Below are positions 37,531 to 45,357 of a stretch of 64,000 nt of DNA, piece by piece. Position numbers and translations under genes: made by a program. Below the pieces are notes generated by a model. That model was not told the origin of the DNA and made no database searches. It saw nothing but the letters and a program-made list of their open reading frames with translations. The first letter of the stretch is position 1; the number at the start of each line of letters is the position of its first letter. The stretch is from Methyloceanibacter caenitepidi (GTDB lineage Bacteria > Pseudomonadota > Alphaproteobacteria > Rhizobiales > Methyloligellaceae): the NCBI RefSeq assembly GCF_000828475.1, contig NZ_AP014648.1:1240001-1304000 (forward strand), written 5' to 3'.

Positions 37531-38565
37531 TCAAGATTTCGAGCTGCGGTTGGCCAGTGTTTCGGATGGATGCTCGTCAAATAGCTCCCGGTACCATCCG
37601 GAAAGCCGACCGAGTTGTCCGATGCCCCACCGATTGGCCACAAGTGCAACCGTGGTTGCGCGCTCAGTCTCGCAGGCAAGGTCTTGCCGGATACGGTGAA
37701 GCCTGAGCCTTCGTATGAAAGCCTGAGGGGTTTCGTCGAGGACGTGGCTGAATGCTCTGAACACCGTGCGGCGCGACGCGTGCGCAGCGCGGGCGATCTC
37801 GTCCATGCTGATCGGGCGTCCAAGATTCTCAAGAACGTATGCGCGCGCGCGCGCGACGATGCGGGCGTGCCCTCGTGGATCGATGCCGCCTATCGGTGCA
37901 CGTGGTTGGCGTCCCACATGTTCGATGAAGGTGTCAAGGAACCGATAACCGAGGACTCTGACATTGGATTGAGGCGTGTGCAGGCCCGCATGGAGCGCGT
38001 CATAGTGCACTTCGAGTCTGGCAACTGCATCGTCGGACAACCGGTGCTCAAGAACCCCACTGCCGTCCAGAGAATTGAGGTCCATAATCAGACCGCGATC
38101 CTCAGCCAACGCCTCAAGGCGATCGAATGATAGCGTGACCGAAGCGTAGATCGAGCCCGACGCATACAACGCGTCGTGATCGTCACCCGGCATGAAGACG
38201 CCGCAGTTGCCGGTCGCAACCTCGTTTAGCCAGTGCCGCGTGCCGCCAGCGAGCCTGACGCCGATACCAAGCGTGACCATGGTCTCCGACAGGGGACCTC
38301 TTAGCGCAACCCGACCTCCGATATGACCGGTACTAAAGAGCAGTCCGTCATGCTCGGCAAAGGCGAGGCTGCCAGTGATGGGACCGCGTGACATCTGGAC
38401 GGCTTCGAGTCCCGCGCCATGCACCGCATCGTTCAAGTCTTCGATGTAAGCAATCGGGACGCGGGTCCAACCGTTTCCTCGTCCCGGCTCGTCTGTGCAA
38501 GGCTTGGAGATCAGCTTCTCGCCGTTGGTGGCGCCCCATTTCCGAGAGCGTACCGAGTCATCCAT
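37531..38565 (-). CDS. AraC-family regulator
   Basis: A regulator of 344 residues from the ATG at 38563-38565, which has AGGGGAGG upstream (a longer frame starts at 38589). The C-terminal HTH domain reads RPISMDEIARAAHASRRTVFRAFSHV and continues to ALVANRWGIGQLGRLSGWYRELF, the double HTH of AraC/XylS proteins. The N-terminal part resembles the AraC-binding-like domain of the OruR/FeaR group. It lies 122 bp upstream of the outer-membrane/DUF1254 operon on the same strand and probably controls it. Confidence 0.88.
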   Translation of the reverse strand: MDDSVRSRKWGATNGEKLISKPCTDEPGRGNGWTRVPIAYIEDLNDAVHGAGLEAVQMSRGPITGSLAFAEHDGLLFSTGHIGGRVALRGPLSETMVTLGIGVRLAGGTRHWLNEVATGNCGVFMPGDDHDALYASGSIYASVTLSFDRLEALAEDRGLIMDLNSLDGSGVLEHRLSDDAVARLEVHYDALHAGLHTPQSNVRVLGYRFLDTFIEHVGRQPRAPIGGIDPRGHARIVARARAYVLENLGRPISMDEIARAAHASRRTVFRAFSHVLDETPQAFIRRLRLHRIRQDLACETERATTVALVANRWGIGQLGRLSGWYRELFDEHPSETLANRSSKS

Positions 38566-38655
38566 TTGGCTCGCCTCCCCTCCTGACAAAACACAGAATT
38601 GGCCAAGAATCTGCGACTCAAAGGCGCCAGAATTTGGGTCGCTTCATTTGTTTAT

Positions 38656-38727
38656 GACGTCCGCTTTGGGTCAGGAGCGGCCGTCGGCCTTGAGATCCGG
38701 GACTTCCGCTTCGTGCCAGAAGCGGTC
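38656..38727. repeat. Dispersed hairpin repeat, copy 2 (double)
   Basis: Arms GACGTCCGCT and AGCGGCCGTC (38656-38665, 38676-38685; one mismatch) flank a 10-base loop, and a second, shorter hairpin ccgctt/aagcgg follows at 38706-38725. Both belong to the TCCGCT/AGCGGA family seen at 15812 and 48612. They lie in the gap 38566-39284, which otherwise holds the TTCCCTGT repeats and no supported gene. Confidence 0.6.
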
Positions 38728-38987
38728 AGTAGCGTTGGAAGGTGCGCAACGACAATGCTCCCTAAAAATAAGCCCCGCGCCGGGGGCTGGCGACGGGACC
38801 GGAGTAACCCTGGGAGACTGTCTCAGTAATCTGAGTAACCATTATGATAGGCCCAATGTGGGCCCACCTCAAGCCCCCGGCCGCTCCGGGTCAACAGCTG
38901 ACATTGGGACCGACTTTGGCATGTCTGTTACTTCAGCTATTGCGGACATTCATCAGAGGCGAGGGGATCGCTGTTGCTGAGAAAACG

Positions 38988-39127
38988 TTCCCTGTTCTCA
39001 GCAAATATTTCCCTGTTCTGCTTTATAGGGAATTCCACCCGCAATCCCTTGTATAAGCTGGCGTCCGGCCCGCGATTGGCCCGCTTTCGACTATGTTCCC
39101 TGTAATTTCCCGTAGATCAGGGAATTG
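38988..39127. repeat. Iterated TTCCCTGT repeats at the left end of the integrated element
   Basis: TTCCCTGTTCT occurs at 38988-38998 and 39009-39019. AGGGAATTCC follows at 39027-39036, TTCCCTGT again at 39096-39103, and the inverted pair AATTTCCC/CAGGGAATT near 39104-39125. Such TTCCCTG-rich AT-richer patches are familiar next to alphaproteobacterial serine-recombinase cassettes. They could be recombinase or regulator binding sites or part of the attachment site. No matching block was found near 47526-47879. Confidence 0.6.
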
Positions 39128-39284
39128 GAAAGCGGAGACACGTTCGCTGCTGACTGCCAGCACAGCCACCTAGTCGCGTGGTTTCCGGCTCTCTGTTGAC
39201 CACCGCTAAACAGCCCCGAAGAAGTGCGGAAATGCGCCACTAGTCCGCGATGGTTCTGCCTAGTGAGAGCAGAGAGACGCGCAC

Positions 39285-39980
39285 CTACGCGGAAGGTGGG
39301 GACCTTCTGGCGGTTTTTCTCAGTGGGCCGATTTTGGGGGTCACACTTTGCGGAGCGAGGATGGTGAGCACCATCAGCCTAGCATCATGATGTGTGTCGA
39401 GCTTCGGGCCGTACAGGTGGTGTGATTCGAGGTAGTCACCGGCAAGCCGGCGCACCCGGCTTGCCGGCATCAGGATGGCACCGCAGACATATCCGGCCTG
39501 CCATTCCATCCAGTCATACTGCGCTGCGCCGAGAATTTTGTCGCGCTTGCATATCTGCCGGTTCGCATCCGGATTGCGCCGGAGCAGATCGGCGCCCGGC
39601 GGCTGCGTGTCCCACAGATAGGCATGGAAGTGGACGTGCCCATATTCGTGGGCAAGCGTCGTACGCAGCCGGTTCTGGTAGCGCTCGTCCGCAGCGAGCA
39701 CTTTCGATATCTTTACGCTGGGCTTGGCTCCGGGATGAAATTCCGTGACGCCCTCCACGTCGGTGCCGTACTTCGACAGGTCCGCAAAGAGGTCAAGATC
39801 TTCCGCCTCACGCTCGATCACCTGCGTGAGGTCGTTGGTCGAAAGTGGGAACTCGGCTTTGCCGTACTTGCCGGCCAGAAACTTGCTGACCACGTTCTCG
39901 CACTCACGGTCCAGCTCTTTCGGCTCATAGTGCGGCCGCTCCAAAAAACGCCCTGTACTATCCCGCACGTACCTGACCAC
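39285..39980 (-). CDS. ImmA/IrrE-family metallopeptidase
   Basis: A 231-residue protein with the zinc-protease motif HEYGH (111-115) inside LAHEYGHVHFHAYLW, and downstream EWQAGYVCGAILMPASRV, which supplies the third ligand as E in WEQ-like ImmA sequences. It starts at a GTG that shares one base with the stop of the XRE gene (TAGTG), so the two are coupled. In ICEBs1 such an ImmR/ImmA pair controls excision by cleaving the repressor. Here it may control the recombinase of the same element; that is inference. Confidence 0.88.
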   Translation of the reverse strand: MVRYVRDSTGRFLERPHYEPKELDRECENVVSKFLAGKYGKAEFPLSTNDLTQVIEREAEDLDLFADLSKYGTDVEGVTEFHPGAKPSVKISKVLAADERYQNRLRTTLAHEYGHVHFHAYLWDTQPPGADLLRRNPDANRQICKRDKILGAAQYDWMEWQAGYVCGAILMPASRVRRLAGDYLESHHLYGPKLDTHHDARLMVLTILAPQSVTPKIGPLRKTARRSPPSA

Positions 39981-40318
39981 TAGCGACGGCCTCCACGCGC
40001 GGGCCCTGTCTTGCGAAAGGCTGTCATCGCCGCAGCGACTTCGTTTGCGGTCATTTTCTTTCGACGCACGTCCTCCGGGAACCGGCCGGCCAGATAGTAA
40101 AGCCAGTCCACCTCCAGTCCGAGGGCAACGGCAAACTGCTTCACCATGCGATCCGATGACGGGCTTCGCCGGTCATGTTCAATATCATTCAGGTACTGCA
40201 CGGATATTGATTCTCCGTTTTCACGCTTGATACGCGATGCTACGTCCTTCAGGCCCAATTCCTTTTCCTTGCGTGCGGTGCTGATAGCGCGCCCAAAAGT
40301 TGTTTCACGCTCGCTCAT
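39980..40318 (-). CDS. XRE-family HTH regulator (ImmR-like)
   Basis: A 112-residue protein with an N-terminal XRE helix-turn-helix (GRAISTARKEKELGLKDVA, then SVQYLNDIEHDRRSPSSDRM). The ATG at 40316-40318 is preceded by GGGAGGG; an upstream frame to 40381 is not needed. It is followed at once by the ImmA-type protease gene. A repressor/antirepressor-protease pair is the standard reading. It lies 65 bp past the recombinase stop on the same strand. Confidence 0.88.
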   Translation of the reverse strand: MSERETTFGRAISTARKEKELGLKDVASRIKRENGESISVQYLNDIEHDRRSPSSDRMVKQFAVALGLEVDWLYYLAGRFPEDVRRKKMTANEVAAAMTAFRKTGPARGGRR

Positions 40319-40383
40319 AGACCCTCCCTGGTACAAAGCGATTACGCGGATCAGCGTAAATTCAGGCGGAGTTCTAGTCAAGG

Positions 40384-42180
40384 TCAGTCCGAATTGTCCG
40401 GCGAACCGATTTGCGGTCTCGCTCCATTGTCAGCGGTAACCTGATTACTCCATAGAAGCGGGATCCGGAGCCCAGTCCGGGCTAGACGCTTCGCCGTCAT
40501 TTCTGTCGGCTGTCGTCCTTCCAATATCGTCTTTGTGATCTCCGGCGAGAGAAAAGCCAAACAGATCACTCGGGTCACATAGGCCCTATCGAGCCGCTCC
40601 GCACGCGCAATGGCGCCGATTCCGTCTGCTTCTCCTCGAACGATCTGACCGAACCAATCATGCGCTCGCGCGAGCGCCTTTTCGAGGTTTGGATCGGGCT
40701 CGGCGGCAGCGGCCTGCTGGTTTAGGACGACCAGCTTTGCTTCGACGCCCCGCCGCCTAAACCTCACCGGCGCCTCAATCTTAATCGATCCACGGCCCTT
40801 CACCACAGATGTGGCGACAACTTCCTGATTGAGTAACCGCGCGGCAATAGCCTTGCGTGCCATCTCAATCGCTACCTTGTCTTGCGCGACCGTGACGCGC
40901 CGCACGAGAGCAGCAACGACCTCCGCTTGGCTGGCGGCGGACCTCGCCACGCACGCATCAGCCAATCGTCCTGCTTGCGCGAGCGCGGCCGACACCTGAT
41001 CTGGCGATCTCTTCTTGGAGGGCAGGGCACCGAGCACCTTGCCGCGGTCTCTGAGAAAGGCGGCCAGTTGACTGAGTACCAACTGCTCGATCTCATGCGC
41101 GGGAAGGCGCCAGCCTTTGGCCCGCAACCCAGCTTCGCTTCTGTTGCCCTGACGGTCGACTTCCTGTTTTTCGGCCTTGGGCGCCACCAGTGACCGCTCA
41201 ACATAATACCGGTACCGCCGCCCGTGGTTGACCGCATGGGACGGCGTGAAGGGAACGCCTTCCGCCGTGAAGAGGAGACCGGCGAGCAGGCTGGGGTGCT
41301 TGGAGCTGGTGCGGCCGCGCTGGCGACCGGCGTTGACCTTTAGCTTTGCCTGGACCTTCTCCCAGGTCTCGGCACCGATGATCGCCTCATGCTCCCCGTC
41401 GTAGCTGGTCTGGCGGTGGGGAATCCGGCCGATATAGATGGGACTCGAGAGGATGCGATAGAGGTGGCCGCGGCTGAAGGCGCTGCCGCCCGTTCGGCGT
41501 CCATCGGTCAAGCCACGTATCTTGGTCTTGAGACCGAGGCGCCGGGTTTCCTCTAGAAGGTTTCGGACGCTGCCGAGTTCGAGATAGAGCGCAAACAGCC
41601 GCCTGACCGTCTTGGCCTCCTCGGCATTGATCTTGAGCTTCCGGTCGACGGCGTCATAGCCAAGCGGCACGGCGCCGCCCATCCACATACCCTTCTTCTT
41701 TGAGGCCGCGATCTTGTCGCGGATGCGCTCGCTCGTCACCTCGCGCTCGAACTGGGCGAATGAGAGAAGCACGTTGAGGGTGAGCCGACCCATGGAGGTC
41801 GTGGTGTTGAAGGCTTGCGTCACCGAGACGAATGAGACGCTATGTGTGTCGAACGCTTCAACGATCTTCGCGAAATCAAACAATGACCGCGTCAGCCGGT
41901 CGATCTTGTAGACCACGACGATGTCGACCTTGCCGGCGGCGATGTCGTCGAGAAGGCGTTTGAGGGCAGGGCGGTCCATGGTCCCACCGGAATACCCACC
42001 ATCGTCATAGTGGGCGGTGAGGGCGTGCCAACCTTCATGGCGTTGACTGGCGATGAAAGCCTCGCAGGCCTCTCGTTGCGCATGGAGTGAGTTGAACTCC
42101 TGATCGAGACCTTCGTCGGAGGACTTGCGGGTATAGATGGCGCAGCGGGTGCGCTTCGCACGCGCGTTGGTTTTAGTCAT
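40384..42180 (-). CDS. Large serine recombinase
   Basis: A 598-residue site-specific recombinase. The catalytic domain starts with CAIYTRKSSDEG (nucleophile S20) and has IVVVYKIDRLTRSLFDF with the active-site arginines, and FAQFEREVTSERIRDKIAA. A recombinase domain follows (to about 330), then a zinc-ribbon-like region in which the usual cysteines are missing (LLAGLLFTAEGVPFTPSH), then helices. It starts inside the DUF2924 gene (8-bp overlap). This is the likely integrase of the element; 'Tn' or phage origin cannot be told. Confidence 0.93.
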   Translation of the reverse strand: MTKTNARAKRTRCAIYTRKSSDEGLDQEFNSLHAQREACEAFIASQRHEGWHALTAHYDDGGYSGGTMDRPALKRLLDDIAAGKVDIVVVYKIDRLTRSLFDFAKIVEAFDTHSVSFVSVTQAFNTTTSMGRLTLNVLLSFAQFEREVTSERIRDKIAASKKKGMWMGGAVPLGYDAVDRKLKINAEEAKTVRRLFALYLELGSVRNLLEETRRLGLKTKIRGLTDGRRTGGSAFSRGHLYRILSSPIYIGRIPHRQTSYDGEHEAIIGAETWEKVQAKLKVNAGRQRGRTSSKHPSLLAGLLFTAEGVPFTPSHAVNHGRRYRYYVERSLVAPKAEKQEVDRQGNRSEAGLRAKGWRLPAHEIEQLVLSQLAAFLRDRGKVLGALPSKKRSPDQVSAALAQAGRLADACVARSAASQAEVVAALVRRVTVAQDKVAIEMARKAIAARLLNQEVVATSVVKGRGSIKIEAPVRFRRRGVEAKLVVLNQQAAAAEPDPNLEKALARAHDWFGQIVRGEADGIGAIARAERLDRAYVTRVICLAFLSPEITKTILEGRQPTEMTAKRLARTGLRIPLLWSNQVTADNGARPQIGSPDNSD

Positions 42181-42679
42181 CGGCCGGCGCCTCCTTGGTG
42201 CGGCGCTTCAGACCGAAGAAGGCCCAACCATTCCAGTTTGTGCCGGTGATGGCGCGGGCGATGGCGCTGAGGCTTGGGTAGGTCTCGCCGCGCCAGGCGA
42301 AGTCCTTGTCGAGCACGAGCACCTCGTGCGTCTCTCCGTGCCATTCGCGGAAGAGCTTCGAGCCTTTGCTCAACCTGCGCCGTTGCGGTCTAGATGACTT
42401 GCCGTTCGTCTGACCGGCCTTCTTGAGGAGCCGCCGCGTCTCGGAGTCGAGACCGCCGTAGACTTCGGCCTGGAGCCCGTAGGCCACGGCGCGGACCAGG
42501 AACGCTCGGCTGGCGTGGTGTGGCACGTGGGGGCTCCACAGCCGTCGCCATTCCGCCTCGAGCTCGGCCCGCGGGCAGTCGGGCAGGGCATTCACCCGTG
42601 CGACAAGATCCGCCTCGGCTTGAGCGGAAACTCGCCCGCGCCGCTGTGGGCGCGGGTGAGGGGACTGAGGCCGTGACAT
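42173..42679 (-). CDS. DUF2924-domain protein
   Basis: A 168-residue basic protein. The DUF2924 core is visible from about residue 25: ELEAEWRRLWS, then HASRAFLVRAVAYGLQAEVYGGL, then a C-terminal half with REWHGETHEVLVLDKDFAWRGETYPSLSAIARAITGTNWNG, where a short beta-rich DNA-binding-like module is suspected. Its end overlaps the recombinase start by 8 bp (ATGACTAA). DUF2924 genes accompany recombinases of this type often, so it is probably a recombination accessory factor, though its biochemical role is not established. Confidence 0.88.
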   Translation of the reverse strand: MSRPQSPHPRPQRRGRVSAQAEADLVARVNALPDCPRAELEAEWRRLWSPHVPHHASRAFLVRAVAYGLQAEVYGGLDSETRRLLKKAGQTNGKSSRPQRRRLSKGSKLFREWHGETHEVLVLDKDFAWRGETYPSLSAIARAITGTNWNGWAFFGLKRRTKEAPADD

Positions 42680-42682
42680 GAC

Positions 42683-43309
42683 CTAGGCCTTGGCTGACTT
42701 CGTTGGGGCGATGCGGTAGCGGCGCACGCCGTTCTTGCCGACTTCGGAGACAAGCGGCAGCTTGAGCTTCTTCTTGACGAGGCCGGAGAAGAAGCCGCGC
42801 ACCGAATGCGGCTGCCAGTCGGTCTCGGCAACGATGTCGTCGATGGTAGCGCCCGACGTCCGGCGCAGCATCTTGAGCACAGTCTCCTGCTTGCTTTGCG
42901 ACGGCGCGGCGCGCTTCTTGGATTTAGGAGCTGAAGCGGTCCGCACCTTGCTGCGCGATCTTGCGTCCGTCTTGCGCTTGCGCGGCATACTCGCTGCCGC
43001 CTGCGAGGGTTTTATCTCCTCCGTCTCGTCGATACCGAGGGCGAGCAGCCCGGCCTTGGTAATGAACAGTCCAAGAGGACGGCCCTCTTTGTCACGGCGC
43101 CATTCAGGTGCGCCGGTGTTGGCTTGCCTTTCCTCGGCCAGCTTTCGCTTGCACAAGATGTCGACCATGACTCTGTTTTGAGCGGCGCCCTTCGAAGCCA
43201 ACCTTTCGGGCAACGGGAGAAGTGATCCGTCAGGGCGTTGAGCCGCGGCGCTGAGGATCACGAGCTGCGCGTCGCTGAGCTTGGCGGTTGCGTTTTGGGC
43301 TTTTGACAT
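42683..43309 (-). CDS. DUF3489-domain protein
   Basis: A 208-residue protein. The N-terminal half ([20 protein letters not shown]...) resembles a winged-helix module; a Lys/Arg-rich linker follows (about 105-140); the C-terminal DUF3489 domain reads [20 protein letters not shown] and [20 protein letters not shown]. The start is ATG 43309 with GGAGG five bases upstream (another ATG at 43321 is less likely). It ends 3 bp before the DUF2924 gene. It is probably a DNA-binding partner of the recombinase cassette. Confidence 0.88.
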   Translation of the reverse strand: MSKAQNATAKLSDAQLVILSAAAQRPDGSLLPLPERLASKGAAQNRVMVDILCKRKLAEERQANTGAPEWRRDKEGRPLGLFITKAGLLALGIDETEEIKPSQAAASMPRKRKTDARSRSKVRTASAPKSKKRAAPSQSKQETVLKMLRRTSGATIDDIVAETDWQPHSVRGFFSGLVKKKLKLPLVSEVGKNGVRRYRIAPTKSAKA

Positions 43310-43456
43310 AATTGCCTCCATCGTGGCGCGCCGGCCCGATGCCGGCGCTTTCCACCGCCCACAGCCCGGCCAGGAGGCCAGGGGAGGCGCTGACGGAGGC
43401 TTCTGCCCGTCGCTGCGTTGGTAGCATGCACGCTCGCTTCGCCGCTGAAGTCCAGT

Positions 43457-43487
43457 CGAAAAAAGGGGGCGGCGCCTAGGCGCCGCC
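43457..43487 (-). terminator. Rho-independent terminator of the methyltransferase-terminase operon
   Basis: A perfect 24-bp palindrome (43464-43487, core GCGCCTAGGCGC) is followed on the minus strand by TTTTTT (43462-43457). It ends the operon 31 bp after the terminase stop and separates it from the DUF3489-recombinase operon. Confidence 0.85.
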
Positions 43488-43517
43488 CCGACCCTTCTGA
43501 AGGGTGAATGCGCAGAC

Positions 43518-44930
43518 TCAGTCGCTCATGGCCGCCATCAAGGCCGAGGTGTAGTCGCTCACTTTGCAGGCGAGCGCCTGGCTGAGGGAGTCGACCTGGT
43601 CGTCATGCTTTCCCCTCGGGAACGCGAGCAGCTCGGCTAGTAGATCAGCCATGAAGGGCGCATTTCGTGGGAAGAAGACGTGACCCGCCTCGAACTTTGC
43701 AAGCTGGATGAAGAACCTCATCTGCTTGTTGTGCTCGACCTTCACGGCCTCGATGCGAAACCTCCCCTTCGAACGGAGGACCTGCGCGAGCGCGATTCCA
43801 ACAGACGCATCTTCGACCAACACTTTTGTCGGCTTGAAGCGTTCCGCATGTGCGAGGGCAACCTGCTGAAGGCGAGGAAAATCGAAGCGTCCGCGAAGGA
43901 CGTCGAGGAGATAGTAGTCTTCGCCGTCGACCAAGATCGTCGTGCAAACAGAGTAGTCATTCTGCTCGCCGTCCTTAGCGGCAGTGTCCCAACTCTGAAT
44001 GACCTTTGTTCTCGGCTTCCGTGCAGGCGCCACATCGTAATGGCGGATCCATTCGCGCTTGAGCATGGCGCCGCCTTCCGGGATCGGTGCCTGCTGATAC
44101 TGCGCGCCGAAGTCGTAGGTCCCGAGGTCATTCTGGAGGACACGTAGCATCTGGATCGACTCGTGCTCCGGATGCAGTGCCGTCCCGGCACGCCGATAAT
44201 GGAACTCGTCGTCGCCGATCGGCACCTGCTCGTCGACCTCGGCGATCGCCGGCAGGCTCAGGACTTCCCAATGACCGGACCCGCCCATGAGATGACCGGA
44301 AAGGTCGTCCATGTGAACACGCTGCGTCACGACGATAATGGCGCCCGTCTCCTTATTATCGAGGCGCGACATGAGCGTGTTGGTGAACCACTGGTTCAGG
44401 CCGTCGCGCCGGGTCTTAGATAGGGCATCCACCGGCTTTTGTGGGTCATCGAGGATGATCATATTGCCGCCGAGCCCGGTGAGGACACCGCCGACAGACG
44501 TGGCCTTGCGGAACCCCTTCAAGGTCGTCGCGGCCTCGTCGTCGAGACTGCGGCTCAGCCGCATCTGCGGAAACGCGCGGGCATACCAAGACGACTCGAC
44601 GATCGACCGGAAATCCCGGGCATGCTTCAAGGACAGCTCGCTGCCATAGCTGATCGAGAAGATACGCTGACGCGGGTCATGCCCGAGGACAAACGCCGGA
44701 AATGCCACCGACACCGTGATCGACTTCAGGTGCCGTGGCGGCATATTGATGATGAGACGATTGATCTCGCCGCGGCGGATGCGCTCGAGCTGATAGGCGA
44801 TGGCCCGGATATGCCAGTTCGGCAGAAATGGCATGCCCGGGTTCAGCGTGAGCACGCTGTACTTCAAGAAACTCTCGAAATCACTCCGCAAGGCGAAGTC
44901 GAACAAATCGCGTTCGCAGATCCCATGCAT
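43518..44930 (-). CDS. terL: Phage terminase large subunit
   Basis: A 470-residue packaging-ATPase/nuclease homologue. The Walker A-like motif is PPRHLKS (64-70), Walker B MIILDDP (157-163), with [12 protein letters not shown] after it. The nuclease half has IQSWDTAAK (D314), VLVEDASVG (E373/D374) and [12 protein letters not shown] (D444, D447), the acidic triad of TerL nucleases. AAGGAG precedes the ATG and the DUF5681 stop is 4 bp away. It is full length, yet no portal, capsid or tail gene is in the element. Confidence 0.92.
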   Translation of the reverse strand: MHGICERDLFDFALRSDFESFLKYSVLTLNPGMPFLPNWHIRAIAYQLERIRRGEINRLIINMPPRHLKSITVSVAFPAFVLGHDPRQRIFSISYGSELSLKHARDFRSIVESSWYARAFPQMRLSRSLDDEAATTLKGFRKATSVGGVLTGLGGNMIILDDPQKPVDALSKTRRDGLNQWFTNTLMSRLDNKETGAIIVVTQRVHMDDLSGHLMGGSGHWEVLSLPAIAEVDEQVPIGDDEFHYRRAGTALHPEHESIQMLRVLQNDLGTYDFGAQYQQAPIPEGGAMLKREWIRHYDVAPARKPRTKVIQSWDTAAKDGEQNDYSVCTTILVDGEDYYLLDVLRGRFDFPRLQQVALAHAERFKPTKVLVEDASVGIALAQVLRSKGRFRIEAVKVEHNKQMRFFIQLAKFEAGHVFFPRNAPFMADLLAELLAFPRGKHDDQVDSLSQALACKVSDYTSALMAAMSD

Positions 44931-44934
44931 GGGA

Positions 44935-45357
44935 TTACTCCTTTACAGGTTGGACTTTGGGGGGAAAGCGTTTGGCGAACTCTTCCAGGATCGACTGTTC
45001 GTCGTGGCCGAGCGGTTCGCCGTGCTCGGTCTCGTCGCCTTCAATCAGGCGATAGCGATTCAGGAGAAATGCCATCGCCTTGAGGTCGCCCTTCAGGGCT
45101 GCCTCGAGGCATCGAAGCAACAGAGCTTCCAGCCTCGAGATCTTGCGCGCTCGACCACCTTCGCGAACCTCCATGCGCTGATGCATGATTTCGCGAAGGA
45201 TGGTGGCTTCATTCTTCGCCCCCTTCGGTCGTCCCTTGGGATTGCCACTAAGGCCGGGCTTGAACTGGTGCTTCTTGGGCGGTTTGCCGTACCCAACCTC
45301 GTAACCACCGCCAGCAGCCTTGGTTTGCGCCTTCTTGGAGTGCTTGGGCTTGGTCAT
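44935..45357 (-). CDS. DUF5681-domain protein (possible terminase partner)
   Basis: A 140-residue protein. The N-terminus is Lys-rich, then comes the DUF5681 hallmark FKPGLSGNPKGRPKGAKNE (about 31-50), a helical stretch (ILREIMHQRMEVREGG, SRLEALLLRCLEAALKGD) and an acidic tail. It starts in an ATGA overlap with the methyltransferase stop and ends 4 bp before the terminase, the place a small terminase subunit would hold. I infer that it is the DNA-recognition partner of TerL; this is not established. Confidence 0.87.
   Translation of the reverse strand: MTKPKHSKKAQTKAAGGGYEVGYGKPPKKHQFKPGLSGNPKGRPKGAKNEATILREIMHQRMEVREGGRARKISRLEALLLRCLEAALKGDLKAMAFLLNRYRLIEGDETEHGEPLGHDEQSILEEFAKRFPPKVQPVKE

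Noticed and set aside
38988..39127. TTCCCTGT repeats as a CRISPR array
   Set aside because: Repeats are only 8-11 bp, irregularly spaced and partly inverted; there are no cas genes.
38566..39284. tRNA attachment site of the integrated element
   Set aside because: I looked for a tRNA 3' end or cloverleaf on both strands beside the element and found none I could support.
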